Assembly (NCBI RefSeq): GCF_018991925.1
Contig: NW_024753828.1
Coordinates: 5,732,339-5,796,338 of the forward strand
Direction: 5' to 3'
Length of the DNA: 64,000 nucleotides
DNA from: Homarus americanus
Taxonomy: Eukaryota > Arthropoda > Malacostraca > Decapoda > Nephropidae
Shown: positions 12,498 to 40,377 of the stretch, piece by piece
How positions within the stretch are numbered: the first letter of the stretch is position 1
Layout of the letters: each line of letters starts with the position of its first letter
The notes under the pieces: model-generated
The model's input: only the letters and a program-made list of their open reading frames with translations
What the model was told of the DNA's origin: nothing
Databases searched by the model: none
Made by a program: the position numbers and the translations under genes

Positions 12498-13170
12498 ATA
12501 TATTATTATTTTTATTTTTTATTTTTATTTTTTTTTATTTATTGGGCACTCCCCTACATCCTTGTGTAAGGTGAAGCGCAGAAGCGTTTACAGCGCCCAA
12601 CAGGGAAGCATGCTAAGTTCATGCTTGCCTTTATGTCTCATGAGTTAAGGGCGTAGAAGCCTGAAGAGTCAAGGGCATAGAAGCCTAAGGAAGGAAGGAT
12701 ATTCCTTTAACACATAATCAATGTTGTTTACATAATATCTGGCCAGTGTGGGGAGGATCATCATGTCTCCGTCAGGGGGTCGTGGAGTGGTGGTCCAGCA
12801 GGCGTCACGGAAGCGTTGTGTGTGGGGACATCTTAGGAGGTAGTGGATAAGGGTGCGGCTGTCGGGTCTTCTGCATAATGCACAAGAGCGTTGCTCAGGG
12901 GATGCGGGGATACCAATCTCCCAAGCAAAGTCATACCCAATGATGATACGGGCAGCAATCATGTCCCTTTTCCGCGACATACGAGAGGTCAGGAAGTTTA
13001 CGGAGGACATCGTACCAGGTGGGCGGGGAGTCCAGGGGGATGGCTGCTTCCCGAGCTTCTCTCTGTTTGCGGCACCAAGCATCCTTAGGAAACTTTGTGG
13101 TGTTTGTCGTCCGCAAAGTTTTGGTTAACCTTTCAAAATTATATAGTTTCCCTGTAAACGTCATCTTACA
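12498..13170 (-). pseudogene. LINE-D copy 2: I/Jockey-type LINE 3' end with different 3' UTR
   Basis: On the reverse strand, two overlapping frames join near 13000 by a shift. Conserved are SRKRDMIAARIIIGYDFAWE and the terminal zinc knuckle C-x2-C-x10-H-x4-C (CALCRRPDSRTLIHYLLRC). The ORF ends at about 12669. The 3' UTR (12668-12537) contains a doubled 24-base unit reading TAGAAGCCTGAAGAGTCAAG on the + strand, and the element ends in an A-rich tail (12536-12498). The UTR also occurs at 41095-41263 and, in part, at 1-60. Confidence 0.8.
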
Positions 13171-14019
13171 TAGGTTATAACATAGTACTGTTTAAGAATT
13201 GTTAGAGGCGTTTGGGTGAAAAATAAATCGCCGCAAACATACGGTTGTAGTTGTTGAAGCTGTAGCCGTGACTGACTGCCAGCAACTGTGACATTCATTA
13301 TTTACCTAGGTATATGTACTGGTGGATGACAGGCAAGTTTAACAAATATTTTGAACCTTACCACCAAGTTGGGCGGAGCTTATTTTATAAGTCTCGTGAC
13401 AAGTTTATCAGTCCCAGGAGCCATCTGCCTCGCCGTTGGAGAAACCCATGACCGTGAGCATACTTTTCGACTCAATGAAGGTGAAAATGTTGAAGTCCTG
13501 ATGTGGCTGTCTCAACCCGTGTTTATTACTCCTGATCCTCAACACAGTTCAGGATGGATGACCAGGTGGCCAGGCCCGCTGTGTCTGTTGAGTTCTGGGG
13601 GCATCTCTCCGGGAATCCAGATGGTCACTACCAGTAGCCTTGGTTCGTGGAGCAATGTTTTATTTTCAGAGGATGGCGTCTTAATTTTTATAATCTTTTA
13701 AATATGGTTATAAATATTATAAGTGTCTTAATCTGTAATTTGAGGCTATATTATTTTCAAATAAAAAATCGTTTATAAGTGAATACGACGTTACGTGACT
13801 ACCTGTTATGACGCCAGATAAACTTACACAACCAATCGATCAGGACGTCTTGGTAGTGTTTGCAGCTCCTCCCCCCCCCTTGTTTACTTCACAGTAGGAG
13901 GAAGTGGGAATTTCTCGAATCGATTCCCAGGATACGTGTGAGTTTGGTAGCCTGTATACGCGGGCTTTGAGCTGCTGTCCACGACTGGGCTTTATAATTA
14001 AGCTCTGGGTACACTTAAT

Positions 14020-14195
14020 TTAGTTAGGTAAAGTTTTGTATGATAAGGCTAGACTTTGTTTGGTAACGTTACACTGCGTTTGTGTTTGGTATGGAACTAA
14101 GGGTATATACTGTTTGGTAAGGCTACAGTGTATTTGGTACACTGTTTTATAAGGACGCACCGCGTTCTGTAAGAGTACACTGTGTTAGAGGTAAG
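14020..14195 (+). repeat. Degenerate tandem repeat, ~27-base unit
   Basis: Recurring TTTGGTAAGGCTACACTGTG-like units, very diverged. Confidence 0.5.
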
Positions 14196-15557
14196 GGAGG
14201 AACAGTAGGTGTGGTTACGTATAGGGGTTGCAGTGAGCGGCATTATTTTGACGACGGGATAATTTCGCGGGAGTACCGAGAGTGTGGCGGGTACAGTGAG
14301 AAGCTTCCATTGTTACCTCGCCAGATTGACACGAGTTTTATTCATTCACGCATACACACACAGTCTTTATCACTCATATGCACACCCACACCATCTCACT
14401 CACTCACATGTACACACACGCACACACATACGGATACGCACGTACTTACACACGCTGTAGTTACGCAACAGTTCAGGTGCACCACATGACTTGGCGCGTG
14501 ATTCTTGCTGCCTATCGCTTCCAACAACAACCCAAGCAACGCCTCACCTTAACTCCCCCGTGGTGACATCGCTTCGAACAATCATAGTTTCGGCAATAAA
14601 GATAATAGTAAGGTAAACGCACCTTGGGTAAACGTTTAACGTGTTACATGACGTATTTGTTTAGACGATCCGGCAACTCGCTCGTTCTATCAATAATAAA
14701 TACACAAGCACAGAAACATATCAAATTGCGAGGAACACCAATGAAGTGTTAAAATTAACGTTACCCTGCTAGACTAGACTATCCCCTTGCTACTAAAAAA
14801 AAAAGGCTTTTATTAATGTGTTTGACGAAGTAAATTCATTAGTGTGACGGTGAACAGTATGTGTGCCTCGGGGCGGTCAGCTGCCTACAACTATAAAACC
14901 TGGTGGCCCGACGGTGGTGAGGGTCGACCCGAGTTATGTAACCATTCCCCTTCAATACCTTGGCTTCGTATTGATTCAACTTTTTTTTTATTCTTAGACT
15001 TGTAAGTTAATGTAGACTTGTAAATAACCAGTTGATAAGATTTTAAGATCTGGTTATTTGAAATTTTATTATACACGAATGAGTTATCCGCCATCACCTG
15101 GGTAAAGGTACAGGAGATAGTATAAGACAATCCCCTGAGTCAAGACCACCCGCACCCCCCCCCCCTACCAATTTTTAGCTCAGAATCATCAAATGTGTAA
15201 ATGTATTCGACCCACGGGTGCCCCATTTGTAGTGGAGTAACGGGAGGTAGTTTATGACCGTCCCCTAAACCACCCTCACCTCGCTACCAAATTTCAGCTC
15301 TATCTTCAACCTTTAGAAATGCATCCGGCCCGTGAGAGGCGGGAGGGGCTCCTGGAAGAACAGATGGTGCGCCACCAACCCTTAGGCCGCCCGCAAAACT
15401 GTCGATCCGCGGAAGGAGGATCGTGGTTGTACCCGCCCCTACTGGAGAGACAACCAGCCTCCTAAGCCTGGCCAAGGGCCTAAGCCACCTGCACATCTCT
15501 ACCAAATTGCAATTGTCTTAAAAAAGGGGGAGTCGTGTCAGGATGTCAGGGATATTA

Positions 15558-15589
<32 letters not shown>

Positions 15590-15609
15590 ACAGTAATAGT
15601 AGTAGTAGT
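15558..15609 (+). repeat. (AGT)n microsatellite
   Basis: AGT trinucleotide run with one AAC/AAT interruption. A second, broken AGT run lies at 15915-15970. Confidence 0.95.
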
Positions 15610-16131
15610 GCTATCCGAACAGAAGCAGCAGCCCAGAAGTTATGTTACAGCCTGGATGAGATGTCGACTGTCCTTCTCTCTTCTTCGGTTGGCTTTGCTC
15701 TGCCTCGGGAACGAGAGCATCGGCCCCAAAGCCGACAACAGTTGCAGATATTGACTATGAGGCAACAGTCACTGAATGCCGCATAGATCTGGGGCTCAAC
15801 TAACTCAACACAGCTAGGATAACTACTAATGTATTAGGATATTTAATATGAAGGTAATAAAATGGTGGCGAAGGTATGGCTATTGGGGGAGGCTGGAAGC
15901 CAAATATAAAAAAAGTAGTAGTAGTGGTAGTGACAGTAATAGTAGTAGTGGAAGTAGTATTAGGAGTAGTCAGCCGCAGCTCTCACTCCTGGCTCAGCCT
16001 CGTCCTCTCCTTGGGTGAGAGAGAGTATACTGTACACTAAACAACTTCCCACTACTGGCCGTGTACTATTACTAGTGAGCTAAAGGCCTTGTTCCCAGAC
16101 CACAGAATCCAAAACCTTGTATCAGTTCACC

Positions 16132-16345
16132 ATTTATCAGCCGTTCGGGCGGTTGGTTTGTTCTTTGTTACTTTGTTATGCACCTTTATTGTCCAGTGTT
16201 AATACAAGAGGAAACCGGATTACCCACACTGAATAATCAAACACCCTTCCCAAGTGTGTCCGGGCCAGGAATCGAATCCTTGACGTAGTAAAAATTAGAG
16301 ATACGCAACCCCCGTCTCTCTCATAAATACATAAACTGATCATGC
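16132..16345 (-). mobile_element. tRNA-related SINE copy 1
   Basis: Read on the reverse strand, GGATTCGATTCCTGG fits a tRNA-type B box, with a weak A box upstream. The body matches the copy at 52640-52854 (TTGTTCTTTGTTA, TTTATTGTCCAG, CACCCTTCCCA shared in order). Confidence 0.5.
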
Positions 16346-18245
16346 GGAAACATATACAAGTATGGTCGTTTAAGACTAATTGATAACGTGTCAAGTGTTT
16401 TCATATCGATTTTGAGAATTCGTTTTTTTTAATGCGGTCAAAATGATTCTATTTTTTTCCATCGGTTTGTAGTCAGGTTGATAATGTGCTCATCCTATCT
16501 GACTCGACTGATATTTTTTTCATTCGTGATTTTAACTTGGTGGTGCGAGAAATGGCTGTCTTAAACTGCGACACAGATTCTCGAAGGGTCGTACTTTCAA
16601 TATTCTCTACATTTGATGAGAAAACTAATCAAACAGATTCTCTTAAGCTACGGCATAAAGATGAATTCCCATAGGGCCGTACTTGAATTATTCGCTCTAA
16701 ATTTAACGAGAGAACGTCTTAAGTCTTAAATCATTGGACAGCGGTGGTGTGTAAGGGGAGGCAGGCTTCCTAGTGGTGTGGGGGGACGGGGGAGGGTAAC
16801 GGGAACACTCACTGTAGATTCAGATGAGTAAATTTATCCAGACATCATTACAGGACGTACTTTCAACCATGAAAATGCTTGTTTTCGTAACAGTAGAGAG
16901 AGACACAGAACCTAAACAGCTAGAGACGTAAACAAATAGACACAAACAGACGTAACTAGAGGGATAGACAGAAACTTAACGATGCACAAAGATAACGACA
17001 GACAGACACAGAGTGGTAGACAGGCCATACGGACACACAAATCGACAAAGTGACAATGGTAGACAGACAAACAGGCATAAAAGAAGACAAACTGAAAAGC
17101 ATAAAAGCAGACATGCAGACGGGTATAAAAGCAGACATACAGACGGGTATAAAAGCAGACATAAATACAGACAGGCATAAGAACTTACATAAGAGACAAC
17201 AGGCTACAAAAAACATACAAGAAAGACGGACGGAGACAGGCAGTAATCTGTTGATCACTGAGTTCGTCCACACTTCACGCCCTGTTGCTATGTATTTTAC
17301 CAGTTTCTTGCATCATAAACCAGTAGTTAGGTGTCCATTAAACCGACCTGAGTTGTTACGTCTTCACTTGAGAACACTTGGGGGACATAAGCAAACCGAC
17401 CATCATCTGTTTTTGTCCTTAAACCCAATACAGAATAAGGCCCCAAATCGAGTATAATATTATGTCGAACTTTGAGCCCAGTATGAAAGTATGAAAGGTC
17501 CTTAACCGAGCATAATAACTTACTCTGTCAACAAGAGACAAAGTGAACGTAATATACTGTGTATATTGACTAATACTGTTGCAGTTTCTACGGGCTTCTA
17601 AAGATATGGTCTACCAAGTGTACAGTAACTATATATAAGCACCAAGAAACATTAGTAAAGATCCAACATTAAACAGTTCAAAACAATGATAAATTAGACA
17701 AGTTAGTAATTTAAGACAAAAAGACGGGAACCAGACTGCAACGTGGGGGGGGGGGGGAGGTCCGCTCTTATAAAACTGCCTGGAAGGAGTTTGTCGGGGG
17801 GAAAGGAGGGAGGGATATTACGGGGTGGCGGGTGGGTGTTCGGGGATGAGTCAAAGCCGAGCTACCAAGGCTGTTTGTACAACACTTGGAGTTCGATGGC
17901 CCTTGATTATGTATTAAAACTCTTAGCCATTATACTGTTTTCTCGTTACTTGTTAGTTCATTTCTCATGTGTCATTTTGTGGCAGTTTTATATATTCTGT
18001 AGGCCTACTCCATTTGTTTTTTGTAGAGGAGTGTTTGTCAATTTGTCGCCATTTTAATAATGGGTAAAAAATAAGCTTTCTCAAATCTTGTGAGGGAGGC
18101 AAGACTAGACGTCACAGCTCCATACAATCAAATTTACACCTGATTTTGTTTTCACTTAAACTGCAATACAAAATCTTCGTGCGAGAAATTTTGCTCCTGT
18201 TGAGAATGTGAGGACACATGTCTCACATATGTATACTATGTATAC
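16346..18245. other. Intergenic, no gene seen
   Basis: Mostly AT-rich. Poly-G at 17746-17757. Open frames near 17050-17273 are products of the CAGACA repeats. Confidence 0.5.
17080..17175 (+). repeat. Tandem repeat, 24-base unit
   Basis: Two and a half clean units of CAGACGGGTATAAAAGCAGA preceded by weaker ones, within a longer stretch rich in CAGACA. Confidence 0.8.
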
Positions 18246-19010
18246 CTATCTATACTATACAAACAGTAGGAGCGTTCGAAATAAAATAGACTTGCTGAGA
18301 GCGGTTGTATGTACCAAGAATGTAGACGTCATAGCAATCACCGAAACTTGGATGAATCTGGCGAGCAAAATTGGTGTTAAATCTGAGTGGGGCCGTGTAA
18401 CCAGTGGGGTTTCCCAGGGGTCAGTACTAGGCCCACTCTTGTTCATAATCTACATAAACGATCTAGATACTGGGATCAGCAGTGACATGAGCAAGTTTGC
18501 GGATGACACCAAAATAGGGCGGCAGATTAATTCAGGGCAGGATGCAAATGCATTACAGGAGGATCTAAATAAACTGCAGGGGTGGTCAGAAGAATGGCAA
18601 ATGAAATTCAACACCAGCAAGTGCAGCGTACTTAATATTGGAAGAACAAATACTGTCAATGTATACAGCCTTAACAACATCAACCTAGAGAAGTCGACTT
18701 GTGAAAGAGACCTAGGGGTACTTGTAAGCCCGGACCTACGGCCTAGAAAACAGTGCGTTAATGTTCGAAATACGGCAAACAGAGTATTGGGTTTTATATC
18801 TAGAAGTGTAAGTAACAAGAGTGCAGAGGTCTTATTGCAACTATATCTTGCGCAAGTCAGGCCGCACCTCGATTATGCGGTTAAGTTCTGGTGCCCGTAT
18901 TATAGAATGGATATAAATTCACTAGAGTCGGTGCAGCGAAGAATGACAAAAATGATTCCGGGACTTAGAAACCTTCCATATCAGGATAGGTTAAAGAAAC
19001 TTACTTGCAT
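18246..19010 (+). pseudogene. LINE-B: CR1-like LINE with in-frame internal deletion, still open
   Basis: One open frame of 273 codons (18208-19029) begins with the first part of an endonuclease domain (NSRSVRNKIDLLRAV, DVIAITETWMN). Near 18360 it jumps in frame straight to the later RT blocks (SGVSQGSVLGPLLFIIYIND, KFADDTKIG, CERDLGVLVSPDL, RPHLDYAV, RRMTKMIPGLRNL). Most of the endonuclease and the first half of the RT are missing, so it cannot retrotranspose by itself. It stops at the DRLKKL block, so the 3' end is also lost. The lack of stops suggests the deletion is fairly young or arose during reverse transcription. Confidence 0.85.
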
Positions 19011-19305
19011 TAAGAATGACGGCTACTAAAAGTGCTTATTAAAAGCCATAATTTAAAGGTAAAACTGAATATCTTGGTAAATCCAAAGATAATACAGGGT
19101 ATGTCCCCAAAATGGTTTTGTAACGCTTATTATCTAATACCTTGTTTGACTCACGGTGTAATTATTATACAAGGGCGAGTTTTCTCTTTTATAAAGTCAA
19201 AGAATATTTGTTACGAAACCGCTCTTTACCTGACTGTGTAAGGTATCCTTCAAGCAGACGAGATTGTTATATATATATATTACGGGATTAGTCCACCAGG
19301 TCACA

Positions 19306-19339
19306 GGTCAATGACCTACATCAGGGCCTGGGGGCGAAA

Positions 19340-19388
<49 letters not shown>
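19306..19388 (+). repeat. LINE-like 3' end with (AAT)n tail
   Basis: GACCTACATCAGGGCCTGGGGGCGAAAATAT followed by 47 bases of (AAT)n at 19342-19388. The same junction, inverted, is at 25265-25345, so this is the tail of a dispersed element and not an isolated microsatellite. Confidence 0.6.
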
Positions 19389-19414
19389 CATAATTAAGGC
19401 CGATAAATAAAAAA

Positions 19415-19530
19415 AAGATCAATAGTGAGAAGCGGTGTAAGTATGTTGTGTTGTCAAAGTAAGAAAAACAATTGAAACTCTGCAATTGTGTGTAAATGAG
19501 GCAGAAATTCAGATCAGGCTTTATCATTTA
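19415..19530 (+). repeat. Dispersed repeat, copy 1
   Basis: TATGTTGTGTTGTCAAAGT through CAATTGTGTGTAAATGAGGC matches, inverted, the segment at 22495-22605 (about 85 percent by eye). Class unknown. Confidence 0.6.
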
Positions 19531-19724
19531 CCATTTACTCAATCTTCAAAAACAAGGATTATAAGGGAGAGTGAAAGAAATTTTTCTTACGCTCTGCTTA
19601 TAAGCTTTCAAGTTGCTAAGGTGGGTTTATTTATGAAAACGGCCCTCTAACCTAAGGTTTTTGCATACCTATATGATCTAAACTGGTCTCATCACGCACA
19701 TAACTTTAAAAAATGATAACAAGA

Positions 19725-20014
19725 AAGTGTGCAGGGAAGGTGAAAGAACTTACGGAATTCGAACTTGGCGGGCTAGTGTGGGTGTCGGCGCGAGGCTAGA
19801 GGAGCAGCCAATCTACGATCAGAACGCCACACGTGAGTTACCAAAACCTGAGAATCTAAGGTTCAGACAGTCGTCGACAGTGTACAACCTGCTGCCGCGG
19901 GTGACAGACGTAGCATCCTGGGGGAGACTAAAGCTGTGTGGTGTGAGCTGTGGCCCTGAGATGACAGTCCGTGATCGCTTTGCTGCGTGATCCCCGCCCA
20001 CAGCTGTCACAAAT
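19725..20014 (+). promoter_or_regulatory. Probable LONRF 5' leader, with an upstream ORF
   Basis: GC rises and CpG dinucleotides become frequent just before the LONRF start, unlike the AT-rich DNA further upstream. An 87-codon open frame (19727-19990) sits in the same frame as LONRF and stops 24 bases before its ATG. It resembles no family I know and is probably leader sequence. A possible splice donor (GTGAGT, about 19834) means the 5' UTR may be spliced. No clear TATA box or initiator can be assigned. Confidence 0.35.
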
Positions 20015-35480
<15,466 letters not shown>

Positions 35481-35589
35481 CTAACCGTTTTAGTCAGTAG
35501 TGTAATTAATTGTCTGAGCCAAAATTACTGCTGGATCTTGGTTCTGGTTGTTTTATTTCTTGTAATAGCTCAATTCATGTATTATTTGT

Positions 35590-35595
35590 ATTAAA
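35590..35595 (+). terminator. Candidate polyadenylation signal of LONRF (ATTAAA)
   Basis: ATTAAA lies 110 bases after the LONRF stop codon in AT-rich sequence. It is the first reasonable signal, but other AT-rich hexamers follow, so the true cleavage site is uncertain. Confidence 0.3.
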
Positions 35596-38500
35596 AGTAC
35601 AGTAACCAGAATTTAGTAACTTTGGCAGGAAGTCGGGTTAATGACACATGTGCTGTATCTGAAGATCTCGGATCATAAAACTTAACAAGATGACCAAATA
35701 GCCAGTATTCTCTTAAGTATAATACTAGTACAGTACATTGCTTCCTCTGCTCAACCCATCTCATGTGTAGGCAAGTTAAGGCATTAAATAGCACACTGTA
35801 CCTACTTATGAGACTGTGCATATTTATCAGCAAGGAATTGAGTGTACAGTACAGTATATAGTGACCAACATAGAATTTTCTTTTTGCTGGTTGCTTCTCA
35901 GGTCAATATGTTTAGAAAGTGACATGTTATAGACATGTACTGATGTCCAGGAATATTTATTAAATTATTTTATAACAATCATTGCGTGCAAGTATACACA
36001 TATGTATCCATCATTTTTATACTAAATTGCAGTTTGCAATTGATTTCTTTTTTTTCCTCGCACCATTTTCATTTACTGGTAGTTTATTGGTCTGTAAAAT
36101 CCTATTGGGGTATCAGAGCTCATATTCCTTAAGCTTTCCAAAGATCATTGTTTCATTTTCATCACTGCTGCTGTATCCTGCATTGTAAAATTGTACCTTT
36201 AACATATGTTCAGGAATTTGGTTGTAAGCAGTTATCTTGTGCATATTTGTGATTAAGTAAATTGTTCTAAAACTAAATTTGGTGAATTTAGGCCTTGATT
36301 TATTTGTATTACCTACTTGGTATGTTCATACCTGTGTTCTGGGGAATCACAATCTTTTTGCAAGATAATGAGATTTATCTTTGCCTTTACAGTATTTGTA
36401 AAACGTGTGAAACATGCATAAACATGTCAGATTAATGATGTGGCCAAGACAGGTGCTGGTGAGCAGTCAAACACTATATAAGAAAGACGGGAAAGCGTTT
36501 ACCTTTATTGATAAAAAAAACGTGAGCCACTGTGCTCCGATCAATGCCATCTGTTGGCAACGCGGCTAACTAAAAGCCCGGGTAGCGTTTCCATGGTAAC
36601 CAGCAGAGTGAGCTGATATTACCTTGATGTCTTTGCCTTGACGTCCTTAATGCGTACACATGCACTCACATACAATATTGCACAGTACATTCTATACGAT
36701 CAATGATATATAGCAACATGAAACATGAGCTTGGTGATCCGTTTTTGTACGTGTGCATACAGCACATGGGTGATGGTGACCCCCACTCATGGTTAAATGT
36801 CCCGTGACCAACTGTATGCTGTGGCTTATGCAGTTTTTGCCTTGCATTCCCCTCATTCTTATATAGTCTTTGGTGAGCAGTGAAGGTTATGTTGTCAAAT
36901 ATTCATTGTTGGGGAAATGTGTCCCATGTCAATTTTCCCATTACTATGACATATTTTCTTACTTGGAGCCAGTACACAAAACTTTGTGGACCATCTGGAA
37001 TGGTAGTGAATTATAGCTTCTGTGCCAATGATGAGAGTTTCATTTATAATTAATCTTTGAAATACAAATTCTTATTTACAATGTGTGTTATTTATCCCGC
37101 TTGAAAGGTAATTATAGTAAGGGTTAATGAAATTCTCCATAATTAGAATTTTGAAATCATGACCAAAACAAATTCGCCGAAATTGTAAAATTTATTTCTG
37201 TGGATTCTTGGTGGTAGCTATAAAATGGTGGGAAGGCGGCTCAGCATCCACCACAATAATGGTGCTGCTCAGTTTGAATTCTTTCCCCAGTTTGTGTTTA
37301 TTTAGGCATCGGTGTTACTGTGTACCCTTATTCAAGATGAGTGGAAAAGACCATCAAGTTCAAGTGAAAGCAGTGGTGATGATAATAAAGGAATTGCATT
37401 GGACAAAAAAAAAGATGGTTTAAGGAGGTAATTCCCAGTAACTCCGATTGCACCACCTCCTGCAGCACTCGACATAGTTTCTGGTGAGCTAAATTCAAGT
37501 GTGTGCATTTATTGTCATGTTACAACAAGAATGAATTGATGTAGGTGTCTTGTCTTTCATATTTGTGCTTGTTATATTTTTGGGCTGCAAAAAATTTCCA
37601 TAGGATTTATGGATTCTGGTGTTACCTGTATCTCCTCCAGGATTACCAATTTTTTTTAGATAAGTTTTTCTTTTCATTTCAATATGCAAATGTTTGGTTT
37701 TCGTGTTTTTACTGATACTATATCCGAGTACCCGGATAAGAATTCTAATGTACCACAGCCTAATCATATAAAACACGGCTGCAACTTCGCTAGGTACGTG
37801 GCTTATGGTGCTCGTATTTAAATCTGCTATAACTCGGAAACTAAGCATTTGCTGTAAAAAAAACTGGTCTAGGAAAATAAAAGTAATTATTATCTGAGAA
37901 GCAATTATTAGAAGGAAAATAGCGGTGATACCCACAATTTACTAAATATTTATTGAAATCAGAAGTGAATAAGATGACAATTTATACACACTCAGACAAG
38001 AATGGACCATTAGCTCTTACTTTATAAGTAACAAAATAGATCTTCAATTCTTTGTTACAACACCAAACAGCTGTTATATTATTTCTTTGAAAATAAAGAT
38101 GGTTATTTTACACACTTGTCAATAGCACAGATATTACTACATTAATTAAAACATGTTATTTTGGAATGGACAACATGGAACCCGTACCAGGACTTGGTTG
38201 GGAGTATACATTGATGGTTTACTCACAATGCACATAAACTTTAATACAGGTAATATCAATATTTATGGTCTCAATACTCAACTTGGGACAATTATATTTG
38301 CTAATTATCCCCAATCATGTACAATATTACTTTGCACATATAACTGATTTTAGTACACCAGGGTCATTCACTTGTGTTTACAACAAATGTTGCGTGCTAT
38401 TAGCATCGGTTGAACTCTGACGCACGGCTAGAAAACTCATCTCCCACGCGTCACTCTCTGATATATCCTGCTGAATTGGAAACATCCTCCTTGGGACACC

Positions 38501-38954
38501 TCGCTGGTGGGCAGCTACTGATCCCCCGTAGTTGCGGGTATTCAGCAAGAACACAGTGCCTGAGAGATGAGGGACGTCACAAGAGTCTTAAAAGTCTAAA
38601 CTCAATTACACACAATCATATGTCTGGCATTGGCACAGACGATATTTATGTTACGTTAATCCTTATATGGCACATGAGGATTTCACTGTTAAAACATGAC
38701 ACTGATATTCACAAAATTCAACTGGGTTAAACCGACTTAATATGGCGGGCATGAGACACCTTAGAGACGAGGAAGGACGTCACATGAGTGTCACGCTTCC
38801 TCGTGCACATGATTATATACGGGCTAACTGGCAACTCAGGCATGCCAAAAAGGGCAATTCATGCATTGACATAAATTTTATTTAAATCGGTTGCTGTACA
38901 TTTGGCTATGAAAATTGGTGTCATGGGTCAGATGAATTTCTTACGTCTATTCTT
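35596..38954. other. Intergenic, no gene seen
   Basis: AT-rich, with an X-box island near 36.59 kb and a GC-richer patch at 38.40-38.60 kb (106-codon frame, no domain). A short inverted match GAGGAAGGACG.../...CGCTTCCTC lies at about 38768-38804. Confidence 0.45.
36587..36600. promoter_or_regulatory. RFX X-box-like site
   Basis: GTTTCCATGGTAAC is nearly the palindromic X-box GTTGCCATGGYAAC bound by RFX factors. It sits in a GC-richer island (36540-36620) in intergenic DNA 1.1 kb after LONRF. No gene with a start here is visible. Confidence 0.3.
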
Positions 38955-39740
38955 TTATCCTCTTCACCAAATGATCGGGTCGTTAGCCGTTTGGGTGATC
39001 GGTCACGTCTCTGTTACGCACTGTTGGCAAGTACTGGGCATGCACCGGCTCCTGAATGAACCTGAACCTGCTCCAGTGTTGGTCAAGTCTTGTCTTGAAA
39101 GAGCTCACACTCGGTGCCGTCACAACACTTTCTGGTAGATTGTACCAAGAGTTCACAACTCTCACTCCGAAAAAGTTTGCCCTCACAGTTTTCTGGACTT
39201 GCGGCTTCTTCAATCTTGAGCTGTGACCCCTTGTGGGGCGAGCGTCCACCAGCTCCACGTAAGGACACTCGACTGAGTAGTGCCCCTTGACATGCTTATA
39301 CACCTCAATTAGGTCTCCCCTTGCCTGTCTGTAGTATAAGCTAGGCAAGTTCAGGCGTTCCAATCTCTCAGGGTAGCTGGGGTGCCGAAGTGCAGGCACC
39401 AGTCTGGTGGCCCTCCTTCGAACATTTTAACCAACTGACAGTCCCTAGCATATCTCGGGGACCAGATGGGGAAGCATTTCACTCTTGAAGATCGTTACGA
39501 GGGAAGGACCGCCTAGATATCTGAACGGCCTTCTTATAAGACCCAATAATTTATTTGCCTGATTTACCTTTTTCTCGCAATGGCCCGAGAACTTCAGCTC
39601 ATTGTCAACATACACACCTAGGTCCTTCTCACATTCAGTCTCAAATAGTGCAGTTTCTTCATCCCGTTGGGACATGTGATACGCTTCCTTACCGTTGGTA
39701 CACCCCAGGTGCATCCTCTTACACTTCGTGATATTGAATC
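38955..39740 (-). pseudogene. LINE-E copy 2
   Basis: Very similar to copy 1 but with a deletion and frameshift near 39430, and 5'-truncated at about 39738. Frames 39714-39445 and 39399-38983 together cover the HLGCTNGKEAYHM to WYNLPESVV region. It carries one 59-base 3' UTR unit, not two. Confidence 0.9.
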
Positions 39741-40377
39741 AGAGGTTGAGCTTGCCAGGCAATATTGAAATGGACGTTAAACACACAAACTGGTAACGTC
39801 TTTCTTTCGACCTCAGCAGAAATACAGAAAAGGGCCTTTTGAGATTTTGCCCTTAGATCTTGGAGATAAGAAGACTAACATATTCTTTTCAGGAGATTAA
39901 TTACTTTCTAAAATTTCAATACAAACATCACTTTCTCTGATGATTGGGAATCAAAATTATCTAACTTCAGTATCAGTTTGGCACTCAGAGCGTCCCTGTG
40001 GGCGATGTTAGGGCTTCGTCACTTCTACTGGTAGACTCTACACTGACTTATCAGCAAGTTTCACAAACAGTAAATACAGTTGAAGCTTTCAACATCACTC
40101 ACAAGGGATCTTGAATGTTTCATCTGTAATCAGACATATCTAATTTGACGCAAAACAATTGAGTTCTCTTAATTTCAAATCTCTGAACACGATATGAGGT
40201 ATTAAGAAATATCAGAGTCTCGGAGGTACTACTTGACAGAAAATGGAGGACATAGGCGTCCTGAAGCTAGGTGCGTCTCAACTGGGGGACTCAATAAAGA
40301 AGTTATAGCTACATGTTTTATGGGCTGTTGAGCGCAATATGAATCTTCTGATTTTACGTTAACTAACGTGTACGACC

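Larger units (their letters stand above)
13171..16131. other. Intergenic, no convincing gene
   Basis: A 116-codon frame (13351-13701) and GC-richer pieces (13.3-13.7, 15.2-15.5 kb) have no recognised domain. CA-rich stretch at 14340-14450. Satellites are listed separately. Confidence 0.45.

Noticed and set aside
13351..13701. 116-codon frame with hydrophobic start, looking like a secreted protein
   Set aside because: No recognisable domain, no splice-linked neighbours and no start context; one frame of this size is expected by chance in a GC-richer patch.
16990..17273. Cys/Phe-rich reverse frames resembling a membrane receptor
   Set aside because: Translation of the CAGACA and 24-base tandem repeats in the reverse frame.
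38410..38730. 106-codon frame in a GC-richer patch
   Set aside because: No known motif; may be repeat-derived but I found no second copy in the window.
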